This document shows positions 52,699 through 61,795 of a stretch of 64,000 nucleotides of DNA, piece by piece. The notes under the pieces are model-generated. The model saw only the letters and a list, made by a program, of their open reading frames with translations, was not told where the DNA came from and did not search any database. The stretch is from NCBI RefSeq assembly GCF_010550695.1, contig NZ_JAAGOB010000010.1, positions 32,779-96,778 of the forward strand, in the 5' to 3' direction. The position numbers and the translations under genes are program-made. Numbering within the stretch: position 1 is the first letter of the stretch; every line of letters starts with the position of its first letter. This DNA comes from Phytoactinopolyspora alkaliphila. Its GTDB lineage: Bacteria; Actinomycetota; Actinomycetes; Jiangellales; Jiangellaceae.

Positions 52699-53240
52699 CC
52701 GAGGGTCTCAGCGAGGGCGTTGCCGATCTCGGGCGAGAGCTCGGCGTCACGGATGAGCTCGGTGTCCTCCTCGTGTCCGCGCACCCTGAGGACCGAGGAT
52801 CGCGAGCCGTCGCGCAGCACGCCGACCACGATGCGTACGTCGGCCCGCTGTGGGTGCTTCTGCGCCCAGTCGGTGGCGGCATCGTTGTCTTCCGGAAGCT
52901 CTTCCTCGGCTCCGGGCGGGAGGACGATGCGCTCGATCGCGAGCGCGCAGCCGCGCACGGAGTCGGGCCAGGTGATGGTCGGTAGGAGATCTTCGAGCGC
53001 CCGATCGGCGAGGTCCTGCTCGATGGGCGTGAGGGCGTCGTCGGAGATGGGCGTGTGTTTCAGTCCCAGCCGGTTCGCGAGATCGGGCTCGCGTTCGAGC
53101 AGCTCGCCGGTCGGTGCCAGCGCATACAGGCGGGGACGCTGGTCCCATCCACCCTCCTGGACATGGTGTTCGATCTCGGCGACTGCCCTGGCCAGGGCTG
53201 CGGGATTCTGGCCATCCTGGCCGTCGTGCTCGATGCTCAT
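52695..53240 (-). CDS. PPA1309 family protein
   Basis: Cytoplasmic protein of 181 residues found between YlbL and UPF0182 in actinomycetes. Conserved-looking stretches are AVAEIEHHVQEGGWDQRPRL, TWPDSVRGCALAIERIVLPP, and VVGVLRDGSRSSVLRVRGHE. No catalytic or binding motif is evident. The ATG has AGGAG-like sequence upstream. The stop lies inside the right arm of the large palindrome. It is divergent from UPF0182. Function unknown. Confidence 0.87.
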   Translation of the reverse strand: MSIEHDGQDGQNPAALARAVAEIEHHVQEGGWDQRPRLYALAPTGELLEREPDLANRLGLKHTPISDDALTPIEQDLADRALEDLLPTITWPDSVRGCALAIERIVLPPGAEEELPEDNDAATDWAQKHPQRADVRIVVGVLRDGSRSSVLRVRGHEEDTELIRDAELSPEIGNALAETLG

Positions 53241-53381
53241 AGGGGTGACACGCTCCTGCGTACGCTTCGGGTGTGTGACGGCGGCAACTGTCGGCGCCTA
53301 TACCCATCAGGGGCGGCGATCCACGTTGCGTGATGCCGATGTTGTCGAGAAGAAACCACATCGTTGAGGTCGGATACCCAT

Positions 53382-53412
53382 ACCGGTTCGAAAACCGGTG
53401 TGATCGTAAGAT
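53382..53412 (+). promoter_or_regulatory. Possible operator and -10 of UPF0182 gene
   Basis: ACCGGTT (53382-53388) is inverted at 53393-53399 around CGAA, directly before TAAGAT (53407-53412), which lies 12 bp upstream of the GTG at 53425. The dyad covers the place where a -35 element would be, so it may be a repressor site. Both assignments are by eye. Confidence 0.35.
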
Positions 53413-53424
53413 AGCTTTCGTGGG

Positions 53425-56373
53425 GTGAGCCAGAGCTTCCCCCGCCCAGCAGGTCCGTATCGCGGATCTGGTCCTTCGCGCCGTTCTCGTGCACTCGTAC
53501 CGACTCTCATCGTACTAGCCGTCTTGGCGGTGTCGTACCTGCTGCTCGTCAACTTCTGGACCGAGCGGTTGTGGTTCGACTCAGTTGACTTCACGCGCGT
53601 CTTCACGACGCAGCTCGTGACCCGGGCCGGCATGTTCGTGATCTTCGGCCTACTCATGGCGATCACGGTGGTCGTCAACGGGCTCGTCGCCTACCGGCTG
53701 CGGCCGACGTACCGGCCGATGAGTATCGAGCAGCAAAGCCTCGACCGTTACCGCGACGCCATCGACCCGGTCCGCACCTGGGTATTGGGCGCGGCTGCCG
53801 TGCTGATCGCGATCATCGCGGGTGCCAGCGCCGCGGGCCAGTGGCGGACGTTCATGCTGTGGCTCAACGGCCGGGACTTCGGGACCGTCGACCCCCAGTT
53901 CAACGTCGACCTCGGCTTCTTCGCGTTCTCCTACCCATGGTGGCGTTTCGTCCTGAGCTTCGGCTTCGGTGTCGTCGTCCTCGGGTTGATCGTCGCGGCG
54001 GTGACTCATTACATCTACGGCGGAATCCGTCTGCAGACGGCCGGCGAGAAGGTCAGCCCGGCCGCGCAGGCTCACCTGTCCGTGCTCATCGGATTGTTCA
54101 TCCTGCTCAAGGCCGTCGCCTACTGGATGGACCGCTACGCCCTCCTCATCGATGACAATCCGTTGTTCACCGGCGCCAACTACGCCGCCGTCAACGCCAT
54201 CCTGCCGGCCAAGATGATCCTGATATTCGTCTCGGCCATCTGCGCGATCCTGTTCTTCGTCAATGTCTGGCGGCGCAACTGGACACTGCCGGGCATCGGC
54301 GCCGGACTCCTGGTTCTGTCGGCCGTACTGCTGGGTGGGCTGTGGCCGTTCATCGTCCAGCAGTTCCAGGTCAACCCCTCGGAGGCCAGCCGGGAGGCGC
54401 CGTACATCGAGCGCAACATCGAGGCCACCCGGGACGCCTACGGCATCGACGACGTCGCGATCAGCCCGTATGAGGCCACCAAGGCCGTCACGACGGGTCA
54501 GCTCGCTGACGACGCCGGCACCGTGCCCGGCATCCGCCTGATGGACCCGAACGTCATCCAGCCGGCGTTCCAGCAACTGCAGCAGGTTCGCGGGTTCTAC
54601 TCGTTCGCCAACCCCGCAGACGTCGACCGCTACGAGTACGAGGGCGAAGAACGCGACATGGTCGTCGCCGTGCGCGAGATCTCCGTCGCCGGCATCCCGG
54701 AGGGCCAGCGGAACTGGGTCAACGAGCACACCGTCTACACCCACGGCTTCGGCATGGTCGCGGCGTTCGGTAACACCCGGGACACCGATGGCTCGCCGCT
54801 TTGGGCGGAGGAGGACATTCCGTCGCGGGGCTTCCTGGGCGACTACGAGCCGCGAGTGTATTTCGGCCAGAACTCGCCGGAGTACTCGATCGTGGGCGCG
54901 CCCGACGGCACCGAGCCGGTCGAGTATGACATCCCGGAGGACCCGGAGACCGGTGGCGAGCGGTACAACACCTACGACGGCTCAGGCGGCGTGCCGATCG
55001 GCTCGTTCCTCAACAAGCTGCTTTACGCCACCAAGTTCCAGGAAGCCAACATCTTCCTCTCCGACCGGGTGAACCCAAACTCGGTGATCCTCTATGATCG
55101 CGATCCCCGGCAACGGGTGGAGAAGGTGGCGCCGTGGCTGACCGTGGATTCCAACCCATTCCCCACGGTGGCCGACGGACGCTTGGTGTGGGTCGTCGAC
55201 GGGTACACGACGCTGAACTCCTTCCCGTACTCGCAGCGTGTCTCGCTGGAAGAGGCCACCAGTGACTCCCGCACACTGCGGCCGGCGCTGGCGGCGCAGC
55301 CAGATGACTTCATCAACTACGCCCGGAACTCGGTGAAGGCCACGGTCGACGCCTACGACGGCACGGTCACTCTGTACGAGTGGGACGAGACCGACCCGGT
55401 GCTGCAGAGCTGGATGGACGTGTTCCCGGACTCGGTGGTGCCGAGTTCGGAGATCTCCGACGATCTGATGGACCACTTCCGGTATCCGGAGGACCTGTTC
55501 AAGCTGCAGCGGCGGATGCTGGAGCAGTACCACGTGACCGATCCGTTCACCTTCTATGGTGGCCAGGACCGCTGGGTGGTGCCGAACGACCCCACCGCGA
55601 CCATCGAGACCGATCAGCCGCCGTACTACCAGTCGATTCAGCTGCCCGGTACGGACGAAGGCGTGTTCTCGTTGACCACGACCTACACACCACGAGGCCG
55701 GCAGAACCTGATCGCCTTCATGACGGTCAACGCGGACGTCAGGCACGAGGACTACGGCAAGCTCACCGCGCTTCGCCTACCTGGGTCGACACAGATCGAC
55801 GGTCCGGGCCAGGTCGCCAACGCGTTCGAGAGTGATCCGGAGATCGCCCGGGAGCTCTCGCTGTTGCGGCAGGGAGATTCCGACACAGTCGTCGGTAACC
55901 TGCTCACCTTGCCCGTCGGCGGCGGTCTGCTGTACGTGCAGCCCGTCTACGCCATCCGGGCCAGCGGTGACGCGGCGTATCCACTCCTTCGACGGGTTAT
56001 GGTCCGCTTCGGTGACCAGATCGGTTACGCGCCGAGCCTGCAGGAGGCTCTCGACCAGATCTTCCGCGGCGAAGCAGGTGTCGAAACCGAGGAAGAAGGC
56101 GAGATCGAGGACGACGCCGTTCCGGACGTCGAAGGCGAGACGCCCGAGGATCCGCCAGCGGATGAGGAGCCGCCAGCGGATGAGGAGCCGCCCGCGGACG
56201 AGGAGGACGTCACGCCTCCGACGGGTGACCTCGCCGAGGCCATCGCCGAGGCGCAGGAGGCCTGGACCGACGCTCAGGCCGCTCAGGCCGAGGGCCGGTG
56301 GTCTGACTACGGTGAGGCGCTCGACCGGCTCGAAGCTGCGCTGGAGCGTGCGGCTCAACTCTCCGGGGAGTGA
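53425..56373 (+). CDS. UPF0182 family large membrane protein
   Basis: A 982-residue protein with about seven N-terminal helices (for example LVPTLIVLAVLAVSYLLLVN, VLGAAAVLIAIIAGASAAGQ and FGFGVVVLGLIVAAVTHYIY) and a very large extracellular part beginning near residue 330. The C-terminus is acidic with three PPADEE repeats and a final helical segment (AIAEAQEAWTDAQAAQAEGR). This is the Rv3193c/UPF0182 family. The GTG is very close to its promoter, so the leader is short. Function is unknown; a role in envelope stability is often proposed. Confidence 0.92.
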   Translation: MSQSFPRPAGPYRGSGPSRRSRALVPTLIVLAVLAVSYLLLVNFWTERLWFDSVDFTRVFTTQLVTRAGMFVIFGLLMAITVVVNGLVAYRLRPTYRPMSIEQQSLDRYRDAIDPVRTWVLGAAAVLIAIIAGASAAGQWRTFMLWLNGRDFGTVDPQFNVDLGFFAFSYPWWRFVLSFGFGVVVLGLIVAAVTHYIYGGIRLQTAGEKVSPAAQAHLSVLIGLFILLKAVAYWMDRYALLIDDNPLFTGANYAAVNAILPAKMILIFVSAICAILFFVNVWRRNWTLPGIGAGLLVLSAVLLGGLWPFIVQQFQVNPSEASREAPYIERNIEATRDAYGIDDVAISPYEATKAVTTGQLADDAGTVPGIRLMDPNVIQPAFQQLQQVRGFYSFANPADVDRYEYEGEERDMVVAVREISVAGIPEGQRNWVNEHTVYTHGFGMVAAFGNTRDTDGSPLWAEEDIPSRGFLGDYEPRVYFGQNSPEYSIVGAPDGTEPVEYDIPEDPETGGERYNTYDGSGGVPIGSFLNKLLYATKFQEANIFLSDRVNPNSVILYDRDPRQRVEKVAPWLTVDSNPFPTVADGRLVWVVDGYTTLNSFPYSQRVSLEEATSDSRTLRPALAAQPDDFINYARNSVKATVDAYDGTVTLYEWDETDPVLQSWMDVFPDSVVPSSEISDDLMDHFRYPEDLFKLQRRMLEQYHVTDPFTFYGGQDRWVVPNDPTATIETDQPPYYQSIQLPGTDEGVFSLTTTYTPRGRQNLIAFMTVNADVRHEDYGKLTALRLPGSTQIDGPGQVANAFESDPEIARELSLLRQGDSDTVVGNLLTLPVGGGLLYVQPVYAIRASGDAAYPLLRRVMVRFGDQIGYAPSLQEALDQIFRGEAGVETEEEGEIEDDAVPDVEGETPEDPPADEEPPADEEPPADEEDVTPPTGDLAEAIAEAQEAWTDAQAAQAEGRWSDYGEALDRLEAALERAAQLSGE

Positions 56374-56391
56374 CCCACGTCACCTGATCAC

Positions 56392-56440
56392 CGATTGGCC
56401 GTCTGATCGCTTCGCAAGCTCGCGATCAGACGGCCAATCG
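56392..56440. repeat. Palindrome with 19-bp exact arms
   Basis: CGATTGGCCGTCTGATCGC (56392-56410) is exactly inverted at 56422-56440, loop TTCGCAAGCTC. It starts 19 bp after the UPF0182 stop and could end that transcript, but no T-tract follows. Confidence 0.9.
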
Positions 56441-56462
56441 CCGTTTCTGTGCCGCTGTTGGT

Positions 56463-56505
56463 CACCTGATCGTGTCCCAGAACGTGGACAAGAGACGATC
56501 AGGTG
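56463..56505. repeat. Second palindrome with nested stem
   Basis: CACCTGATCGT (56463-56473) is inverted at 56495-56505, and inside it GTCC (56474-56477) pairs with GGAC (56486-56489). The phrase GTCACCTGATC is also present at 56380 and, with one change, near 56535, so three copies surround the two hairpins between UPF0182 and the tRNA. Confidence 0.8.
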
Positions 56506-56616
56506 GCAAAAACGCCAGCTCAGAGTGCATTTTGTCATCTGATCCAGATTGCTCCCGTGCCCCGGCGCAGTTCGATTTGGTGCTGAGTCCGACATCGCAT
56601 AGCATTGTCCTTGCGA

Positions 56617-56693
56617 CGCGGGGTGGAGCAGCTCGGTAGCTCGCTGGGCTCATAACCCAGAGGTCGCAGGTTCAAATCCTGCCCCCGCTACCA
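56617..56693 (+). tRNA. Initiator tRNA-fMet (CAT anticodon)
   Basis: A 77-nt tRNA with CCA encoded. The acceptor stem is GCGGGG paired with CCCCGC, but position 1 (C) faces position 72 (T), the unpaired end typical of initiators. The anticodon stem has three G-C pairs (TGGG CTCATAA CCCA) with CAT at 56651-56653. The T-arm is GCAGGTTCAAATCCTGC. It is the actinobacterial initiator form. Confidence 0.97.
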
Positions 56694-56698
56694 GGCGA

Positions 56699-56737
56699 AA
56701 CGCCCTCGGAGGGATTCTCTCCGGGGGCGTTTTCATG
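56699..56737 (+). terminator. Intrinsic terminator after tRNA-fMet
   Basis: AACGCCCTCGGAG pairs with CTCCGGGGGCGTT around GGATTCT, followed by TTTT. It lies a few bases past the CCA end and ends the tRNA transcript. Confidence 0.87.
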
Positions 56738-56788
56738 CGTTCTGTAACCAGAATTTGTCACCAACCGGGCTGCAATCTGGGCGCCGGG

Positions 56789-57790
56789 CTAAACCACCCG
56801 CCGATCGTTGCTCCTGGGATCGCCGTGGATCAGGTGGGATTCGTAGATGCCTGAACGGGCTGTCCGTCGCCAGCGTCGAGCCGGGTTGTCTGGATCACGA
56901 AAGATCTCGGCGGTGATGAGCGAAGGCATTTCGTCTTGCGGGCATCGGGCCACCCACACACCGTCCGGAGAGATCACGCCTGACTGCGCGCTCGCCGCGT
57001 GCCGTGCGTCCGCGGCGTAACTTACCCAATAGCTGTTGTTTGCCGCGTGCGCTTGGGCCTCGGCAGCGAATACCCAGCTATCAGCTGGCTCGGGAGCGCC
57101 GGCTGTGGAGAAAAGCACGCAGTCGACGTCGAGTTGCTCGTACTCGATGAATGTCTCCGGGAAGTGCACCTCCATGCCTGAAGAGAGCCCGAACCGCACG
57201 CCATCGACGTCGAAGGTCACAGGCATGGAGCCAGGCGAGTACATGTACGTGATCTTGGTGTTCGACAGCATCCGCTCGTCGTAACGAGTCGCCATCTCCC
57301 CTTGATCAGAGATGACGTACAGACTGTTGTGCGGCCGGTGCGGTGGGCTGAGGGGATGTATCGAGCCCACGACCGTCCATAGCCGAAGTTTCCGTGCCGA
57401 CTCCATGGTCTCGGCTAGTTCGTCGCGCAGCACATCCCAGGCTGCCCTGTCCCAGTCGGCCGGGCCGAGCCGATCGGGGCCATCAATGGACACCTTGAGC
57501 TTGTGCGGTGAGCACAGGGCACCTTCAGGGAAATGGACCAGCCGCGCACCCGAGTCGTGCGCCTCGCGCATCAGACGCCGGACCTGCTTCCCGCTCTCTC
57601 GCACTGCAGGTCCATCGCAGGGATCGTCACCAAGGACTACCTGCGCCACGGCCAAGAGCACACGTTCTGTTTCCGGCATGACTTCTCCAGTCGGCATCGA
57701 TCGGAAGTGCCGGAGGGCAGACGTGTAGGACTCACCGGTTTTGGCCGCTCGGGCTCGCACACGGCGCTTGAATTTCCTGTTCGCTGTCAT
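56789..57790 (-). CDS. Nitrilase-superfamily protein missing catalytic residues
   Basis: Carbon-nitrogen hydrolase-like protein of 333 residues. The glutamate of the triad is present (LVHFPEGALC), but the usual lysine segment YDKR is RYDERMLSN, with Glu in place of Lys, and the cysteine segment usually GxxxCxExxFPE is FGLSSGMEVHFPE, with Gly in place of Cys. It is therefore unlikely to hydrolyse amides. An N-terminal arginine-rich segment KFKRRVRARAAKTGESYTSA precedes the fold. The ATG at 57790 with GGAAGG upstream is chosen to include it. It is divergent from the lipase gene. Role may be binding or regulation. Confidence 0.85.
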   Translation of the reverse strand: MTANRKFKRRVRARAAKTGESYTSALRHFRSMPTGEVMPETERVLLAVAQVVLGDDPCDGPAVRESGKQVRRLMREAHDSGARLVHFPEGALCSPHKLKVSIDGPDRLGPADWDRAAWDVLRDELAETMESARKLRLWTVVGSIHPLSPPHRPHNSLYVISDQGEMATRYDERMLSNTKITYMYSPGSMPVTFDVDGVRFGLSSGMEVHFPETFIEYEQLDVDCVLFSTAGAPEPADSWVFAAEAQAHAANNSYWVSYAADARHAASAQSGVISPDGVWVARCPQDEMPSLITAEIFRDPDNPARRWRRTARSGIYESHLIHGDPRSNDRRVV

Positions 57791-58105
57791 CTGGCCTTCC
57801 ACGCCTCGTACGCCGATCCCCCAGCGATCATGACGCCCGAGACAGACAGACCAGGGCAACGACCCCGAGACAGCGATCCCTTTGCCTCCGTGGAACGACC
57901 AAGCTGGGGAAGGCCGATGGAGGTTCGGCGTGGGGCCACGCCGGTTAGGACGCTACCAAGGGCTACGCCACGAGACAACCACCCTGATCGCACTGGCACA
58001 GAGCCGGAGCACGCTTCCCTGTGGTCCCCGTTCGTGGTCGAGCCGCGCCGGACACTAGCCATTCGACAGATTCGGGACATAGGTCACCGCTCGTACGGTC
58101 CGTAC
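57791..58105. other. 315-bp divergent spacer, nothing definite
   Basis: Between the nitrilase-like gene and the secreted lipase I find no gene with start and ribosome site and no strong palindrome. The frame on the plus strand is open but has no conserved feature. Promoters for both genes must lie here; I see no clear -35/-10 pair. Confidence 0.4.
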
Positions 58106-59395
58106 ATGCCTATGACATTGATGCCCAGGCGCCCGTTCGCGGCAATTGCCCTGCTCGTGGGTGCCCTTCTCTGCGGCTTGGCCGCTCCTGCGGCTGCGCG
58201 GCCCATGCCGGCGCCGCCATCGGACGATGATGCCTACTGCGACGAGGCGTGCCAGTGGGCATTGCAGCAACAACACGAGAACGCGATCACCCGCACCAGC
58301 TTCTACGACCCTCCAGATCCGCTGCCGGACACGACGATGGGCACGCTCCTCCGGCAGGAGCCGGGAACGGGATACGACCGCGTCAGCGTCGAGATGGCGA
58401 TCACGCGGATTCTCTACGTCTCGGCGGACTCCGCAGGCCGCCCGGTAGCCGCGGCAGGGGTTGTGCTGACTCCCACGGGCGAGCCTCCACGCGGTGGCTG
58501 GCCGGTGATCCTGCACGCTCACGGCGTGAGCGGGATGGGCCAAGCGTGCGCGCCGTCATTGATGAGGGATCTCTACCACGGCGACCAGATCGAGCGATTC
58601 GTCGAGCAAGGCTGGGCGGTGGTCGCGCCCGACTATGCCGGTCTCGGCACCGACGGGCGACATGAGGTCGGCAACAAGGCCGCGGCCGCCAACGACGTGC
58701 TGTCTGCGCTTGAGGCGGCGCGGCGGGCGGTCCCGGGGCTGCACAAGGACTGGATCCTCTGGGGCCACTCCCAGGGTGGAGCGGCGGTTCTCGCTTCCGC
58801 CGAACGTCTGGCCAACCGGCCGATGGCCGGCTATCGAGGCGCCATGGTCACGTCGCCGCCGTCGGACCTTCACCGCGTGATCGCCCATACAGTCGCCCAG
58901 CCCGGTCTCGGTGTCTTCCCGGCCGCATTGGCGAAGGCCGCCCACGTCAGCGATCGACGAGTCAGGTTGGACCGAGTGCTGACACAAGCGGCCCTTGACC
59001 GGCTGCCGATAGCCGACACCGGCTGTCTGGGCGCGATGACCGCGGTCTACAGCGGACTGACCGGATCGGACCTGGTCGTGCCGCGCTACCTCTCCGAGCC
59101 GCATTTCCGCCGGTTCCTTGAAGAGAACCGCACCGGGCGGAACAGGATCGCCGGTCCGCTGCTCCTGCTTCAAGGCGAGGCCGACACCGTGGTCCCGCTG
59201 CACTTCACCGACGACGTCGCGAAAGACCTGTGCCGCAGGACTGTGCACGTCGACTATCGGACCTATCCCGGAATTGAGCACGACACCTATCCGGGCTGGG
59301 TGGTCGGGATCACCGACGCAGCGATGCCGGACATGCTCGACTGGGCGGCCGCACGGTTTGGCGGCGAGCCGGCGACCTCGAGCTGCGCCAGCTGA
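58106..59395 (+). CDS. Secreted lipase / alpha-beta hydrolase
   Basis: Exported hydrolase of about 429 residues. The signal peptide runs RRPFAAIALLVGALLCGLAA to PAAARPM. The nucleophile elbow is WGHSQGGAA (Ser222). The acid is likely in LQGEADTVVP and the histidine in PGIEHDTYPG. Paired cysteines (YCDEACQW) near the mature start and others near the end suggest disulfides. The overall layout fits the secretory lipase (LIP) family of triacylglycerol lipases. The ATG at 58106 is followed by two more in-frame ATGs and none has a clear ribosome site. Confidence 0.85.
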   Translation: MPMTLMPRRPFAAIALLVGALLCGLAAPAAARPMPAPPSDDDAYCDEACQWALQQQHENAITRTSFYDPPDPLPDTTMGTLLRQEPGTGYDRVSVEMAITRILYVSADSAGRPVAAAGVVLTPTGEPPRGGWPVILHAHGVSGMGQACAPSLMRDLYHGDQIERFVEQGWAVVAPDYAGLGTDGRHEVGNKAAAANDVLSALEAARRAVPGLHKDWILWGHSQGGAAVLASAERLANRPMAGYRGAMVTSPPSDLHRVIAHTVAQPGLGVFPAALAKAAHVSDRRVRLDRVLTQAALDRLPIADTGCLGAMTAVYSGLTGSDLVVPRYLSEPHFRRFLEENRTGRNRIAGPLLLLQGEADTVVPLHFTDDVAKDLCRRTVHVDYRTYPGIEHDTYPGWVVGITDAAMPDMLDWAAARFGGEPATSSCAS

Positions 59396-59428
59396 CCTAG
59401 AGCCGACGCGTGCGTGAGACCTCGAGTC

Positions 59429-60259
59429 TCAGCGTAGTTCGATGGTGTTGCCTGTGACGAGGGCGGCGGCGTCAGAGCAGAGGTAGGCGATCACGCCGGC
59501 TACCTCGTCCGGCCCGGCGACGTGGAAGAGGTCCGGGCTGTTCTGGACCAAGGTGGTGACCTCGTCGTTGACCCAGCCGGTGTCGGTCACGGGCGGGTGG
59601 ACCATGTTCGCGGTGACGCCGTGCGGGCCGAGTTCGGCGGCCGCGGACATGGTGTAGTTCACCTGGGCGGCCTTAGCCGCGCCGTAGGAGACCTCGCCGG
59701 GGAAGCCGAGCCGCCCTCCGGACGTCAGACCGACGATCCGTCCCCAGGATGCGCCGCGCTCCAGGTGCCGCCGGGCGAACTCCGCGATCAGCAGCGCAGG
59801 CCCGCGGGCATCGACCGCCATCAGGCGGTCGGCGGTGTCGAGGGTGACGGGCTGCAGCGATCGGCCGAACTGGTCGATGCTCGACGCCGCGAACGTGTCG
59901 GCCATCCATCCGCTGGCGTTGTTGATCAGCACCTCGACCGGGCCGAACGCTTGCTCGGCCGCGTCGAAGAGCCGGGCCGGGGTGGCCGGGTCGGCGAGGT
60001 CACCCTCGACGGCCTCGGCCCGGCCTCCGGCGGCGCGGATGGCCTCGACGACGTCGTCCGCACCGCGTGCGCGGTTCTCGCCGTAGGCCGCGGGGGTGCC
60101 TGGGTCGGCCGGGTCGTCCAGCCGCAGGTAGCTGATCAGAACGGCGGCGCCCTGCGCGGCGAGCAGTTTGGCGGTCTCGGCTCCGATGCCATGGTTCGCG
60201 CCGGTGACGAGCGCTACTCGTCCGGAGAGGCCAGGCAGGACGTACGAAGACGTGGACAC
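59429..60259 (-). CDS. Short-chain dehydrogenase/reductase
   Basis: Classical SDR of 276 residues: cofactor loop VALVTGANHGIGAETAKLLA, then VLINNASGWMADTFAA and the catalytic YGAAKAAQVNYTMSAAA with Ser in LTSGG, and the substrate-side VHPPVTDTGW. The GTG at 60259 with GGAGG 10 nt upstream is preferred over a longer open frame. An insertion with acidic DDPADPGTPAAYGENRARG follows the first beta-strand, longer than usual. Substrate unknown; it could act with the adjacent flavoprotein. Confidence 0.87.
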   Translation of the reverse strand: MSTSSYVLPGLSGRVALVTGANHGIGAETAKLLAAQGAAVLISYLRLDDPADPGTPAAYGENRARGADDVVEAIRAAGGRAEAVEGDLADPATPARLFDAAEQAFGPVEVLINNASGWMADTFAASSIDQFGRSLQPVTLDTADRLMAVDARGPALLIAEFARRHLERGASWGRIVGLTSGGRLGFPGEVSYGAAKAAQVNYTMSAAAELGPHGVTANMVHPPVTDTGWVNDEVTTLVQNSPDLFHVAGPDEVAGVIAYLCSDAAALVTGNTIELR

Positions 60260-60391
60260 GAAGAACGAACCTCCGGGTAGGCGTGCTGTCGACGCGGATG
60301 ATCCTAGAGCCGCGACGCCGCGTGGGCGACCGATTATCTCCGTCAGCACACTAGGCAGGGCCGGGTGTGCAGGGTGGCGCCCGAGCGTCGG

Positions 60392-61795
60392 TCAGCCGGG
60401 CCTGACGTTCTGGTTCAACCGGAAGAAGTTGGTCGGATCGTAGGTCCGTTTGAGCGTCTTGAGCCGGCGGTACTTCTCCGGGCCGTACGCCTGCTCGATC
60501 CGGGACTCGCCTTCCTCCATGAGGAAGTTCACGTAGACGCTGGTGTGATACGGCTTCAGTGCGGTCCAGAAGTCACGGGCCCATTCACGTTCGTGGTCGA
60601 AGCCCTCGGCGGTCTCGGAGTTGCCGTTGATGTTGAAGCTGTGTCCGGCGCCGCGCCCGTTGAACGCCGTCTCATCCTCGCCCACGCGGGCCACCGCGCC
60701 GCCGAGCTGCCACAGAGCCAGGCTGGTGATGGGCGACAGGATCCGCCGGCCATACTCGGCGATGATGTCGATGACGTCGTCGGTCAACTCGGCCACGTCA
60801 CACGAACGCACGTAGTACCAGCGCCCGGGCCGGAACGACGGATCGAAACTCTGCTGATGCTCCAGGTACGGCTTGGGGGCACAGAAGTCGAGCACCGGTG
60901 ATCCGAAAGACTTCAGGGCCTGAAGCGCCGTTTGTCCTTCCGAAACGGAGCCTGCGTAACACCCGGCGATGCCGATCAGCCGCTGCCCTGCCAACTCGGC
61001 GGGAACGGCCGGCGTGGCTGGTGCGCGCCGGAGGGCGACGATGGTCATCAGCTCGTCGGGGCAGCCGGCGATCCAGTCACGGTAGAACCGCAGAACCGGG
61101 ACCGCCTGCTCGACCGGCCAGTACACCGTGCCCGCCATCACCTGAGGCCCGAGGGGGTTCAGGTGAAACTCGAAATCGGTGACGATGCCGAAGTTGCCGC
61201 CTCCGCCGCGCACGCCCCAGAACATGTCGGGATTCTCCTCGGCGCTCGCGGTCACGGTGTCGCCGTCGGCCGTCACCATCCGCACCGAGATCAACTGATC
61301 GATGGTCAACCCGTACTTGCGCATAATCCAGCCGATTCCGCCGCCGAGGGTGAGCCCGGCCAGCCCGGTGTGGGTGACGATCCCGGCCGGTACAGCCAAT
61401 CCGAACTGCTGTGTCACCTGATCGAGCTCCCCGAGCAGGACGCCGGCTTGCGCGCGGACTGTCCTGTTCTCCGGATCGACACGGATGCCGTCCATCGGGC
61501 GGAGGTCGATCACGAGACCGTCGTCGCACACGGACAGACCCGGGAAGCTGTGTCCGCCGCTGCGAACGGCCGTGAGCAGGCTGTTCTCCCGGCCGAAACG
61601 CACAGCGTTCACCACGTCGGTGGGATCGGCGCAGCGGGCGATGAGTCCCGGCTTGCGGTCGATGGATCCGTTCCACACCCGCCGGTGGTGCTCGTAGGAC
61701 TCGTCGTCCGGCCCGATCACCTCGCCGTGGAAAGCGGACCTCAGCGCGCCCACCGCGGCGTCGTCGGCGGCGAAGGTGTTCATGACCTGGCTCAT
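60392..61795 (-). CDS. FAD-linked oxidoreductase, berberine-bridge-enzyme-like
   Basis: Flavoprotein of 467 residues with FAD-binding type 4 and BBE C-terminal domains. The covalent-flavin His is in AVRSGGHSFPG (His82). The second anchor, normally a Cys before GGxxGGG, is missing: the stretch is THTGLAGLTLGGGIGW. The C-terminal BBE signature is YGPEKYRRLKTLKRTYDPTN followed by FFRLNQN. Such enzymes oxidise sugars or secondary metabolites and often act in resistance or specialised metabolism. GCAGGGGG lies upstream of the ATG. Substrate unknown. Confidence 0.89.
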   Translation of the reverse strand: MSQVMNTFAADDAAVGALRSAFHGEVIGPDDESYEHHRRVWNGSIDRKPGLIARCADPTDVVNAVRFGRENSLLTAVRSGGHSFPGLSVCDDGLVIDLRPMDGIRVDPENRTVRAQAGVLLGELDQVTQQFGLAVPAGIVTHTGLAGLTLGGGIGWIMRKYGLTIDQLISVRMVTADGDTVTASAEENPDMFWGVRGGGGNFGIVTDFEFHLNPLGPQVMAGTVYWPVEQAVPVLRFYRDWIAGCPDELMTIVALRRAPATPAVPAELAGQRLIGIAGCYAGSVSEGQTALQALKSFGSPVLDFCAPKPYLEHQQSFDPSFRPGRWYYVRSCDVAELTDDVIDIIAEYGRRILSPITSLALWQLGGAVARVGEDETAFNGRGAGHSFNINGNSETAEGFDHEREWARDFWTALKPYHTSVYVNFLMEEGESRIEQAYGPEKYRRLKTLKRTYDPTNFFRLNQNVRPG

